Of a stretch of DNA of 64,000 bases, positions 51,786 to 59,373 are shown piece after piece. Both the position numbers and the translations under genes were made by a program. This DNA comes from Treponema sp. (GTDB lineage: Bacteria > Spirochaetota > Spirochaetia > Treponematales > Breznakiellaceae), in contig JAIRRJ010000069.1 of NCBI GenBank assembly GCA_031256035.1, forward strand, positions 1-64,000. The letters run 5' to 3'. Positions within the stretch are counted from its first letter, which is position 1. The number at the start of each line of letters is the position of its first letter. The notes below the pieces were generated by a model. The model saw nothing but the letters and a program-made list of their open reading frames with translations. It had not been told where the DNA came from and ran no database searches.

Positions 51786-52471
51786 CAATGCCTTTGTTCT
51801 GATTTTATAAGTCCATCCTGGAGAAAAACAACATGATCCGCCATTTGCCATATTTCCGGATCATGTGTAGAAAAAATAAAAGTTGTCTTTTCTTCGCGGT
51901 TAATTTTTTTCATTAAACTTAATACTTTTTCTCCGGTTTGGGAGTCAAGATTGGCGGTCGGCTCATCGGCAATAACGATTCTTGGCTTGGTTACAAGGGC
52001 ACGTGCAATCGCGACACGCTGCTGCTGGCCGCCGGATAACTCGGCGGGAATATGAGTCCGCCTGTCCGCAAGCCCCACCTCTTCCAGTAAATAATTAACC
52101 CTGTCCCGTCTTTCAGCTTTTGAACCGCCCTTGCCGGAAATAATTAAAGGAAGCTCCACATTTTCGAAAACATTGAGTACCGGCAAAAGATTGAAAGATT
52201 GAAAGATAAACCCCAGGAGTTCCCGCCTTAGCCTGGCAAGTTCCCTCCGGTTTTTATTTACAATTTCCTGATTCGTAATTATCAAAGTGCCCCGGCTGAA
52301 ACTATCGATCAAACCAATAATGTTCATAAGAGTGGTCTTGCCCGAACCGGAAGGGCCGGCAACAGAAACAAATTCTCCCTCGGCAATCTCCAGACTCACG
52401 CCTTTTAACGCCTGAACCTCAACAGCGCCCATGGGATAGATTTTCCAAAGGTCTTGAATTTTAATTATCAC
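51785..52471 (-). CDS. ABC transporter ATP-binding protein, LolD/MacB-type
   Basis: The 228-residue protein has Walker A (GPSGSGKTTLMN), Q-loop (FQSFNLLP), signature (LSGGQQQRVAIARALV) and Walker B (RIVIADEPTANLDS). It drives the two downstream FtsX-type permeases. Its start overlaps the Wzz-like gene stop (ATGA). LolD-like ATPases extract lipoproteins or export small molecules; which one applies here is not shown by sequence. Confidence 0.93.
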   Translation of the reverse strand: MIIKIQDLWKIYPMGAVEVQALKGVSLEIAEGEFVSVAGPSGSGKTTLMNIIGLIDSFSRGTLIITNQEIVNKNRRELARLRRELLGFIFQSFNLLPVLNVFENVELPLIISGKGGSKAERRDRVNYLLEEVGLADRRTHIPAELSGGQQQRVAIARALVTKPRIVIADEPTANLDSQTGEKVLSLMKKINREEKTTFIFSTHDPEIWQMADHVVFLQDGLIKSEQRH

Positions 52472-53343
52472 TGATTTTCCGTACCATGTTTTGCATCTAC
52501 CTTTCCCAAGGCTGCGCGGAGTTTTCCCATTATTTGCTGATCGTTTTTGATATTTTCCAGCGCATTTAGAAAAAATGCCAGAAAAATTGAAAAGAGAATG
52601 GCTACAGAAAGAATTGCCAGAGCAACAATTCGATACCTTGTTTTTTTCGTTGTTTCTTCCACCTCCAGCACATAAGGTTCAAAGAGCTGTACCACTCCCG
52701 GCATTTTACCGTTAACCAGCGCTTTTACCAATACATAATTATTGTTGTCAGCAGGCGGTAAAGAAGCGGCTTCATAAGTATCAATAAAGGATATCGCAAG
52801 AGGTTTTATAAAGTTTTCCAGAGCCACACTGCCATGCAGAAAAAAACTCTTCAAAAAGATAATGCCGCTTTGGGAATCATTTCCCTTGCAGGTAATTTCA
52901 AGAACATTACTCCTAACATTTTCTTTCATAACCAGCATTTTATTGCTGCTTTCAAATATTCTCTCATCTCCGGACACAGGCAGCTTTAACACCGGAAGCC
53001 ACCGTAAAATTTCTTTGGATTGGACCGGACCTTGTTTTGTATCTTCAAGAGCGGCCTGTATTACCTGAGGATAATAAAAATAAGGGACAAAACTTTGGTT
53101 GGCCTGATTGGAAAAAATGTAACGCGCACCCGGAGTCAGGCTTATCGAAACACTAGTTTCATATATTTTTGTAACCCTTGCATTGTTTTTTCTCCAAGAA
53201 GGATAAAAAAAATAACCTGCTATCACCACAATGAATGCACAGATGGTTATACCGACAATCAGTTTCCTGTAACGGAGCAATATGGCAAAAAGATCAATTA
53301 AGCTGATTTCGCCATTGTCATTAGTATCAGGATTGTTGTTCAT
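52468..53343 (-). CDS. Wzz/chain-length-determinant-like inner membrane protein
   Basis: The 291-residue protein has two membrane segments, one at residues about 33-50 (VGITICAFIVVIAGYFFYP) and one at about 240-262 (IVALAILSVAILFSIFLAFF), flanking a periplasmic domain. This is the Wzz architecture controlling polysaccharide chain length. A short proline-free N-terminus (EISLIDLFAILLRYRKL) matches Wzz proteins. It is the first gene of the ABC/LolA-like operon and lies next to the surface-glycan locus. The start overlaps the stop of the decayed gene fragment upstream. Confidence 0.7.
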   Translation of the reverse strand: MNNNPDTNDNGEISLIDLFAILLRYRKLIVGITICAFIVVIAGYFFYPSWRKNNARVTKIYETSVSISLTPGARYIFSNQANQSFVPYFYYPQVIQAALEDTKQGPVQSKEILRWLPVLKLPVSGDERIFESSNKMLVMKENVRSNVLEITCKGNDSQSGIIFLKSFFLHGSVALENFIKPLAISFIDTYEAASLPPADNNNYVLVKALVNGKMPGVVQLFEPYVLEVEETTKKTRYRIVALAILSVAILFSIFLAFFLNALENIKNDQQIMGKLRAALGKVDAKHGTENQ

Positions 53344-53717
53344 AGATTCTCCTTTAATCTTGTCTTTTGCTTTATTCCTTTTGGTGTTAAATAATAACGT
53401 TGTTTAGGATGATTTGGATTCTGGGGAAATTTCATAGCCACAAAACCTTGTTCTATTGCAGGCTGTAAATACGTTTGCCTAAAATTTACCCTATCTGCCA
53501 GATTCAACGATTTTTGTATTTCTTGTCGAGTCATTTCACCATTCATAATTAACAACAGTTGTAAAATAGTAGATGGGTGCTTGATGGGTACTTGATGGGT
53601 ACTTGTCCCGCTTCCCGTTCTGCAAATTGTTCATTTCTCCACAAAATCACACTGAAATTTTCTCTCATTGGCAAATTCAGACTGAACACTGCTTATAAAA
53701 ATATTTTTACGTTGCAT
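53340..53717 (-). pseudogene. Collapsed copy of a DUF4062/AAA_4 ATP-binding gene
   Basis: One frame from ATG 53717 reads NIFISSVQSEFANERK, closely matching the N-terminus of the intact gene at 55280-56770 (KIFISSVQKEFSSERR). It meets a TGA at 53631-53633, then continues in the same frame with a linker (GTSTHQVPIKHPS) and a winged-helix C-terminus (MTRQEIQKSLNLADRVNF ... YYLTPKGIKQK) of the type found at the end of AAA_4 proteins. The ATPase centre of ~350 residues is missing. The C-terminal 71 residues could be translated alone from TTG 53555. An 11-bp unit, GTACCCATCAA, is repeated in the linker. Confidence 0.7.
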
Positions 53718-53724
53718 ATATTTA

Positions 53725-53805
53725 TTTTTATTAAAGCCAACTCTTTACCGGAAGACAGTTCTACATACAAACGTGAAGGTTTTCAAGTTTTTCTTTTATT
53801 GGCAT
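53725..53805 (-). pseudogene. Fic gene fragment, N-terminal, frameshifted
   Basis: ATG 53805 reads MPIKEKLENL and, after a one-base frame change, continues LYVELSSGKELAL, matching MPIKEKIENL and LYIELSFGKEPVL of the intact fic gene at 56795-57700. The rest of the gene is gone. Its position immediately before the DUF4062 remnant repeats the gene order of the intact pair. Confidence 0.68.
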
Positions 53806-53811
53806 AGGCGA

Positions 53812-54930
53812 CTACAATATTTCTATTCTACCAGCTTGCTTTATCTGCTCCACTATTTCCTTTACCCGCTGGGTTTCACCCTTCTTGACAATAAGCGCCG
53901 CAGGATGTGAGCCATCTTTGCCTGAACGGATCACTACGATAAGATCATCTGTACCGGCAAGGGCAACGGGAATGTCAGAATCAACAAAACAGCCTGTACC
54001 GGCTCCGGCAATATACACTTCCGAGTTATTGGACAACAGCCGGGCATATTCATCCCAATTACCCACATCAATCCAGTCAAAAGCAGCTTGAATCATCACG
54101 ACCCGGGGGCACTTTTCGGCAACAGCATAATCAAAGGAAACTGCTGTTGTTTGATGATATGCCTTATCCAGACCAGCCCAATTACTCAACACCCGCAGTC
54201 CTTTTGTCCTGGTATATGCTTCTTCATCAGGAGCATGAAGCTGTTCAAAGGGACGAATCACCTTACTTGCGTGGCGATGGAACTCGCTTGCGAGAAAATC
54301 AACGTTAAAAGCAAACATTCCCGAATTCCAGAAGAACTGCCCGGAAGCTACAAATTTTTTTGCTGTTTTCTGATCAGGTTTTTCCTGAAATGCATCAACA
54401 GCACAAACATTTTTTACAAGTTTTTTTCCGGCTTTGACATAGCCGTATCCTGTTTCCGGTCTTGAGGGAGTAATACCAAACACCACAAGCCGATCCTGCA
54501 CGGCAAAATCCGCAGCTATTTTAACATCTTTTATGAAGACCTTAACCGGCTTAATAAGATGATCGCTTGTGAGCACCAGCATACGGTTGTTTTGATCGCC
54601 GGCTTTGCGTGAATACGCAACAGCACAGGCAATTGCAGGCGCGGTGTTTTTTGCCTCAGGTTCAGGAATCAGCACCAGACGCTTTTTTTCAGCAAAACTC
54701 AATGCGGAACAAGCAGTAATAACAAATGGCAAATGAGATTTCCCCGCAATGATGATCACCCGACCCGAATCTTTTTCAATAACCTGCAATGCCCGCTCAA
54801 GGCTGAGAGAGAAAAATGTTTCGGTCTTGCCTCTGGCTACCGGCAAAAACTGTTTTGGCTTTTTGGAATTGCTTGCCGGCCATAGGCGTGTACCGGAACC
54901 TCCGGCCATTATAAGACAGTCATTAAACAT
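53812..54930 (-). CDS. manC: Mannose-1-phosphate guanylyltransferase
   Basis: The 372-residue protein has the nucleotidyltransferase motif MAGGSGTRLWPASNSKKPKQF, then IIAGKSHLPFVI, PEPEAKNTAPAIACA and the mannose-binding GYGYVKAG, FQEKPDQKTA, FWNSGMF. It makes GDP-mannose for glycan synthesis. It is the short form without the isomerase domain. It lies downstream of other surface-glycan genes, separated from them by the fic/DUF4062 region. Confidence 0.93.
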   Translation of the reverse strand: MFNDCLIMAGGSGTRLWPASNSKKPKQFLPVARGKTETFFSLSLERALQVIEKDSGRVIIIAGKSHLPFVITACSALSFAEKKRLVLIPEPEAKNTAPAIACAVAYSRKAGDQNNRMLVLTSDHLIKPVKVFIKDVKIAADFAVQDRLVVFGITPSRPETGYGYVKAGKKLVKNVCAVDAFQEKPDQKTAKKFVASGQFFWNSGMFAFNVDFLASEFHRHASKVIRPFEQLHAPDEEAYTRTKGLRVLSNWAGLDKAYHQTTAVSFDYAVAEKCPRVVMIQAAFDWIDVGNWDEYARLLSNNSEVYIAGAGTGCFVDSDIPVALAGTDDLIVVIRSGKDGSHPAALIVKKGETQRVKEIVEQIKQAGRIEIL

Positions 54931-54936
54931 AGCGTT

Positions 54937-55143
54937 TCACATATCACTCATGGAAAAACCACGATATTCAATTGTATAGTCTGAGAGCTGCCTCGCAAGA
55001 TTAACGGCTTTTTTTTGCAGGACATTCAGATTAATGTTTTTACTGTTACGTTTTACTTCGGCAATGATAGCTGTTTTCCGTGACTTTTGTTCAATGCTTT
55101 CCAGCAGGGCAACTTCTTTTTCTCTATTATAAAATTTCAGCAT
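54937..55143 (-). pseudogene. Internally deleted ATPase gene (DUF234-type), N- and C-termini joined
   Basis: The 68-residue frame starts MLKFYNREKEVALLESIEQKS, the usual beginning of AAA ATPases of the DUF234 family, and then jumps to AIIAEVKRNSKNINLNVLQ ... DYTIEYRGFSMSDM, which resembles the C-terminal nuclease-like end of the same family. The P-loop and ~350 intervening residues are absent. The frame is kept, so a short protein may still be made, but ATPase function must be lost. Confidence 0.6.
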
Positions 55144-55230
55144 AATGACCTATTGTCCTGTATTGTAACGGCGGTTACAGTAATGGCGGTTGCGATACGC
55201 TTTTTTTTGATAAATTATACCATCTGGCTG

Positions 55231-55288
55231 CCGTGAAAAAATGCAAAAGCGTCCATGTGAGTACGGTAGTTTTCGGCTATCATCCATT
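55231..55288. repeat. 58-bp direct repeat, copy A: stray fic 3' end
   Basis: This 58-base segment is identical to 56802-56859 except for one base. On the minus strand it reads WMIAENYRTHMDAFAFFHG, the end of the Fic protein, then runs on to a stop. It overlaps the last codons of the DUF4062/AAA_4 gene, so that gene is flanked by two copies of the fic tail. Confidence 0.85.
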
Positions 55289-56770
55289 GTGAACTTCCCA
55301 ATATCCGCCTTTATCGGGACCAATACGTCTGATAAGACCTTTGATTTTGAGTTTGGAGAGGTTTTCTTTTATTTTACTTGCAGCAATACCAACGATAGAT
55401 GTTAGTTCTTCTATTGTGATATGCGGATTTTGTGCAATACTATTTAATATCAATTGTTGATTTTTAGTTGTCTTTTCTGTCCCCTTTTCTGTCCCCTTTT
55501 CTGTCCCCTTTTCTGTCCCCTTTTCTGTCCCCTTTTCATCATTTACCTTCTCAAAGGCCAGTCCTTTTTTACGATAAATGATTGTTACAAAGCCATCCCG
55601 CATTGTAAATTCCGGCTCCGGTAATCCATGTTCCACACAACGTGCCGTCATATCCTGAATACCGGTACCCATTCTTTCGATGTAACGGGTAAAATAAAAG
55701 GCGTCAGCAATAAGCGGATTTTTTGGATAAGAAGAATGGTCTCTTTTTAGGTCTTCGATAGACAGCTGCGAAGGCAGTTGACCAGGATTACGAATTTCCA
55801 ATCTATCATTAAAAAGCATTATTTGTACGCTTGCAGTACTATCATAATCCCTATGGGCAACAGCGTTTACAATTGCTTCTTCTATTGCCTCGGGCGGTAT
55901 TTCATATGCTGTGGGAACTATCGGACCGTTTGCGCGTGTGCCAATGGCTAAATCTATTTTCGACAGTACAAAATTAACGGCTTGATCAACCAACTCAAAT
56001 AAATTACCTTTGTAAACCTGATAAAACGGAATAGGTTTTTCAACTCTTGTTCCGTGAAAATGGGCGCATTTCACTTCCGATGCTAAGAAAAAACGCTGAG
56101 GCTCCTTTCCAAAAAGAAGTACCGCCGCATTAGTTGGAAATTTTTTATTCAGCAAGTTCAAATGCGTTAGGATTTTTTCTTTGCTATCGTTGACTGTCAG
56201 AGGGAAATTCCGTTCTGTCCCTGCCCGGTTAACAAACCACTCAATTTTTTCGTTGGATAGACTTGCCAATGTTGCATCCCGGTTAGCGCTTTTGTCGAAA
56301 GGCTCAACCCGCAGCTCGCCTTTATCAATCAAAAACGAAATCAAGCTTGAATAAACATTGCTCAAAAGTTCATAGCTGGTGGAAAAGTTGTTGTATATGA
56401 CTTTTCCCGAAACACGCTTGATAAAAGCATCCATTTTGGGGTGCCGTTCGGAGTTTTTTATGTTTAACAAAAACGCCAAACGATATTTGTTGTTTTCTGT
56501 AGCAGCCTCATATTCTTTTTGTGTAGGCGAAACACCGTCTGCCAATTCATAACCATACTCCTTTCCAAGCAAGAGAAGAAAGATATCAGCTTTTATAACT
56601 TCTTCAATGTAAACCTTTTCAGGAATATTGTCTTTCGCCGGAAGATCTTCAAAAACTAACACATCAAAGAATCTTCCAAAAAGAGCATCTTTTCGCAAAT
56701 AATCAGACAACATCCTCCGTTCGCTGGAGAATTCTTTTTGTACACTGCTTATGAAGATTTTATACCGCAT
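55280..56770 (-). CDS. DUF4062 / AAA_4 (Schlafen-like) ATP-binding protein with winged-helix C-terminus
   Basis: The 496-residue protein has a DUF4062 domain (about 1-110; KIFISSVQKEFSSERRML, LLLLGKEYG), an AAA_4/AlbA-type domain (about 190-340; AAVLLFGKEP, HRDYDSTASVQIMLFNDRLEI, RNPGQLPSQLSIEDL), then a C-terminal winged helix (LILNSIAQNPHITIEEL). Between them is a KGTE tetrapeptide repeated five times, encoded by a perfect 12-bp array. Such proteins often accompany defence or toxin systems. The start is 24 bases after the fic stop; the gene is flanked by the two fic-tail repeats. Confidence 0.8.
   Translation of the reverse strand: MRYKIFISSVQKEFSSERRMLSDYLRKDALFGRFFDVLVFEDLPAKDNIPEKVYIEEVIKADIFLLLLGKEYGYELADGVSPTQKEYEAATENNKYRLAFLLNIKNSERHPKMDAFIKRVSGKVIYNNFSTSYELLSNVYSSLISFLIDKGELRVEPFDKSANRDATLASLSNEKIEWFVNRAGTERNFPLTVNDSKEKILTHLNLLNKKFPTNAAVLLFGKEPQRFFLASEVKCAHFHGTRVEKPIPFYQVYKGNLFELVDQAVNFVLSKIDLAIGTRANGPIVPTAYEIPPEAIEEAIVNAVAHRDYDSTASVQIMLFNDRLEIRNPGQLPSQLSIEDLKRDHSSYPKNPLIADAFYFTRYIERMGTGIQDMTARCVEHGLPEPEFTMRDGFVTIIYRKKGLAFEKVNDEKGTEKGTEKGTEKGTEKGTEKTTKNQQLILNSIAQNPHITIEELTSIVGIAASKIKENLSKLKIKGLIRRIGPDKGGYWEVHNG
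55471..55530 (-). repeat. Perfect 12-bp tandem repeat (5 units) inside the DUF4062 gene
   Basis: CTTTTCTGTCCC occurs five times in a row without mismatch. It encodes KGTE units in the linker before the winged helix. As the unit is a multiple of three, changes in copy number alter linker length without shifting the frame. Confidence 0.95.
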
Positions 56771-56794
56771 TATTCTAAAATCAATTCCTTAAAA

Positions 56795-57700
56795 TCAATT
56801 ACCGTGAAAAAATGCAAAAGCGTCCATGTGAGTACGATAGTTTTCGGCTATCATCCATTTTTCCCGCAGGCGAAAAGCTGGGATGCTTTGCCGTTTTGCT
56901 TTGTTTGCGGCAATATTTCCTTTGACGGCATTTTTTACCGCCCACATTGCAAGCGGAACAATTTTTGGACAGGCAAGTATGGTGAGTCTTTTGTGCAACG
57001 ATTCCTGTAACAACAAGGCAAACAAGGCGGTAAATCCGTCATAGTTCATTGTGGTGGGATATGAAACAAAAAGCGGATAGTATTCCCTGAATTTTCCCTT
57101 GTTTTGGACAATTATTGGAGGATAACCAAATTTCATTAGCTGCTGGTTAATAAGAACCCGGCCTATACGTCCATTGCCATCGCAAAAAGGGTGAATAGAT
57201 TCAAATTCAGCGTGGAAGAACGCAATTTTTTCGAGAAAAAATATGCCGTCATCGGTATTGTATTTAGTTAGAAGTTCACTCATCAAATCATTCACAAACA
57301 AAGGATTTGCACCCAAATGATTTCCAACTCGCACCCACTCCTTGCCTGTCCGATACCTGCCGGCGATATTATCATCAATATTTGTAAGCAGCATTTTGTG
57401 CAAATCCAAAATTAATGATGTGCTTAATTCAACAGTGGTGTTTTGCAGCAAATATTCTGTTATCCTTGCCAGGTTTTTTGCTTCGTACACCTCCCGTGTA
57501 TTCGCTTGTTTGGGAACAATATTCTCCAGCAGGATTTTTTCGGTGTCTTCAAGCGTCAGTGTAGAATTTTCTATTGCATTGGAGTTATAAACCATTTCCG
57601 GTATTTCCGCCATTGCTATTTCGTGTAAGACTGGCTCTTTACCAAAAGACAGCTCTATATATAATCGGTAAAGGTTTTCGATTTTTTCTTTTATCGGCAT
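56795..57700 (-). CDS. fic: Fic family protein with N-terminal inhibitory motif
   Basis: The 301-residue protein has the Fic active site HPFCDGNGRIGR (His170) and an upstream SNAIEN motif (Ser40 to Asn45) fitting the (S/T)xxxE(G/N) inhibitory helix, with the inhibitory Glu44. Class II Fic enzymes AMPylate target proteins when not inhibited. The C-terminus (WMIAENYRTHMDAFAFFHG) is duplicated at 55231-55288. It lies 24 bases before the DUF4062/AAA_4 gene, likely in the same transcript, and is bounded upstream by the WecG-type gene. An N-terminal fragment of a close paralogue lies at 53725-53805. Confidence 0.92.
   Translation of the reverse strand: MPIKEKIENLYRLYIELSFGKEPVLHEIAMAEIPEMVYNSNAIENSTLTLEDTEKILLENIVPKQANTREVYEAKNLARITEYLLQNTTVELSTSLILDLHKMLLTNIDDNIAGRYRTGKEWVRVGNHLGANPLFVNDLMSELLTKYNTDDGIFFLEKIAFFHAEFESIHPFCDGNGRIGRVLINQQLMKFGYPPIIVQNKGKFREYYPLFVSYPTTMNYDGFTALFALLLQESLHKRLTILACPKIVPLAMWAVKNAVKGNIAANKAKRQSIPAFRLREKWMIAENYRTHMDAFAFFHGN
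56802..56859. repeat. 58-bp direct repeat, copy B: fic 3' end in place
   Basis: This is the matching segment of the fic gene itself, one mismatch from 55231-55288. The two copies lie 1571 bases apart in direct orientation, so recombination between them would delete the DUF4062/AAA_4 gene. Confidence 0.85.
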
Positions 57701-57729
57701 ATGTAGTTATTTTATCGGCAAATGTCTTT

Positions 57730-58488
57730 TCATAGGGTTACATTTCTGTTTTCAAATTCAGGCTTATGCCAAATATACTTAAAAAACCTGCATGAATCAA
57801 TTAAACGATTCCAGCGCATCTTGCTTGGCTCCTGATATAACCGGTACAAACCTTCTAGTCCAATTTTCTGAAAAAAAACCGGCGCACGTTTTATTTTTTG
57901 AGAAACAAAATCGAACGTACCTCCGCAGCCAATGGCATACTTTACACCGTTTTCAGAAAGAAACTCTATATTATCGTCTATCCAATATTCTTGTTTGGGA
58001 GCGCCAAATCCGACAAAAAGAATATCAGGTTTAAAAATATTTATTTTTTCCAAACATATAATGTTAAATTTTTCAGAAAAAGGATAATCTTCAAAATCGG
58101 GACTATAACCTTCAATTGAAATATTATACTTTTCTTTAATCACATTAACCGCAGTTTGGTTGCTTTCTTTTTTCCCGCCAAGGAAAAACATTTTATAGTG
58201 TTTCTTTGCAGCGAATTCAGAAAAATCATACACGATATCTGATCCGGCTAATTTTATATATTTTTGATACTTTCCATTAAATAAGCATGCAACAAAGTAT
58301 GGAATTTGACCATCGAATGTAACATAATTGTTATTTAGTATGTCAAAAAATCTTTCCCGAAAATTTGCTCCTACAATGAGTGCTGCATTTACAGGTATTA
58401 TGACTTTAGTTTTTTCATTCTCGCAGTATCCAAGGAGATCAGATTTATTCTTTTGATTGAAATTGATATTACAAAAAAGCATGGACAT
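57730..58488 (-). CDS. WecG/TagA/CpsF-family glycosyltransferase
   Basis: The 252-residue protein fits the WecG/TagA family: VNAALIVGANFRERFFDIL, GQIPYFVACLFNG, MFFLGGKKESNQTAVNVI, LFVGFGAPKQEYWI and AIGCGGTFDFVS. These transfer N-acetylmannosaminuronic acid or ManNAc to a lipid-linked sugar at the membrane. The family's conserved (V/I)D(G/S) aspartate appears in TFDGQIP. It begins the AT-rich part of the surface-glycan locus. The gene after it on this strand is fic, not glycan-related. Confidence 0.88.
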   Translation of the reverse strand: MSMLFCNINFNQKNKSDLLGYCENEKTKVIIPVNAALIVGANFRERFFDILNNNYVTFDGQIPYFVACLFNGKYQKYIKLAGSDIVYDFSEFAAKKHYKMFFLGGKKESNQTAVNVIKEKYNISIEGYSPDFEDYPFSEKFNIICLEKINIFKPDILFVGFGAPKQEYWIDDNIEFLSENGVKYAIGCGGTFDFVSQKIKRAPVFFQKIGLEGLYRLYQEPSKMRWNRLIDSCRFFKYIWHKPEFENRNVTL

Positions 58489-58569
58489 GAACCATTTTCT
58501 AATTAAATATTAATATTGTTATGTAAAAATCTGAAAATATTGGATATTAAAAACATTTGTCTCTGTCTT

Positions 58570-59373
58570 CTATCCTTTATGCACATTTCTCAAAAATTGG
58601 GAATATGATGCCGGAACCTGCTCTCCCCATTTTTGGCATTTTATTTTCTTTTCAATATAATCATTTATTGTTTTATTTTGCCTGTAGCTATACTCTCTTA
58701 AGCTGCGTTCTAACTGATTACTTATGCGAAAATTTTGACTTGTTAAAGAGGAGAGTTTTACTGCCAGCGCTAATGCCCTTATAGGCTGCAAATAGGGATA
58801 AGGTGAGTGGGTATAATTAATTTCGATATTTTGATATTCTAACAATGAAAGCCATTTTTCTTTATTGATTATTATTCTTTTTTCAGGATAAGCATAAAGA
58901 ACTGTATTAGCATTAAAATCAATATAACGCAGATATTTTTTCCATGTATCAATATTCTTGTTTCTGTTCAAACAGGCAGCTTTAGAAACTGCGCCTACAC
59001 GCTTCACGGATTTCGATGCATTCTTCGATTTCGAAATATAATGATATTTTCCGTTTATATGGCTTTTCAAAGTCCACAAATCAATTTCACCTAATGTGGA
59101 AGAAATGATTTTTAAACTACCAAAAGTGTTTTTTTGCATTGCGCTTATATACTCATTCATTTTGTATTCAGGATAGCGGCCCATCAATGCTATATCTACA
59201 TCGGGACTTGGAACTTCGACTTTATAATATACGGATATGATGAGATCACGTACGAACCCGCCGACAATAGCCCACTGTCTTTCTTTCAAATCCAATACTT
59301 GGTTAATTTGAAAGGAAACCTTCGATAGTTTGTCTTCAACGCTTTCTATTGCTGTCTGTAATTCTTTTTTCAT
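58570..59373 (-). CDS. Nucleotidyltransferase of the poly(A) polymerase / CCA-adding type
   Basis: The 267-residue protein carries a class II nucleotidyltransferase head: RQWAIVGGFVRDLIISVYY and PSPDVDIALMGRYP, with the two aspartates expected to bind metal. The C-terminal half (INKEKWLSLLEYQNIEI, PYLQPIRALALAVKLSS) only loosely resembles the RNA-binding part of CCA enzymes. A housekeeping CCA enzyme is longer, so this may act on another substrate. Its start overlaps the end of the DHODH-like gene by four bases (ATGA), so the two form a coupled pair within the glycan locus. Confidence 0.6.
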   Translation of the reverse strand: MKKELQTAIESVEDKLSKVSFQINQVLDLKERQWAIVGGFVRDLIISVYYKVEVPSPDVDIALMGRYPEYKMNEYISAMQKNTFGSLKIISSTLGEIDLWTLKSHINGKYHYISKSKNASKSVKRVGAVSKAACLNRNKNIDTWKKYLRYIDFNANTVLYAYPEKRIIINKEKWLSLLEYQNIEINYTHSPYPYLQPIRALALAVKLSSLTSQNFRISNQLERSLREYSYRQNKTINDYIEKKIKCQKWGEQVPASYSQFLRNVHKG

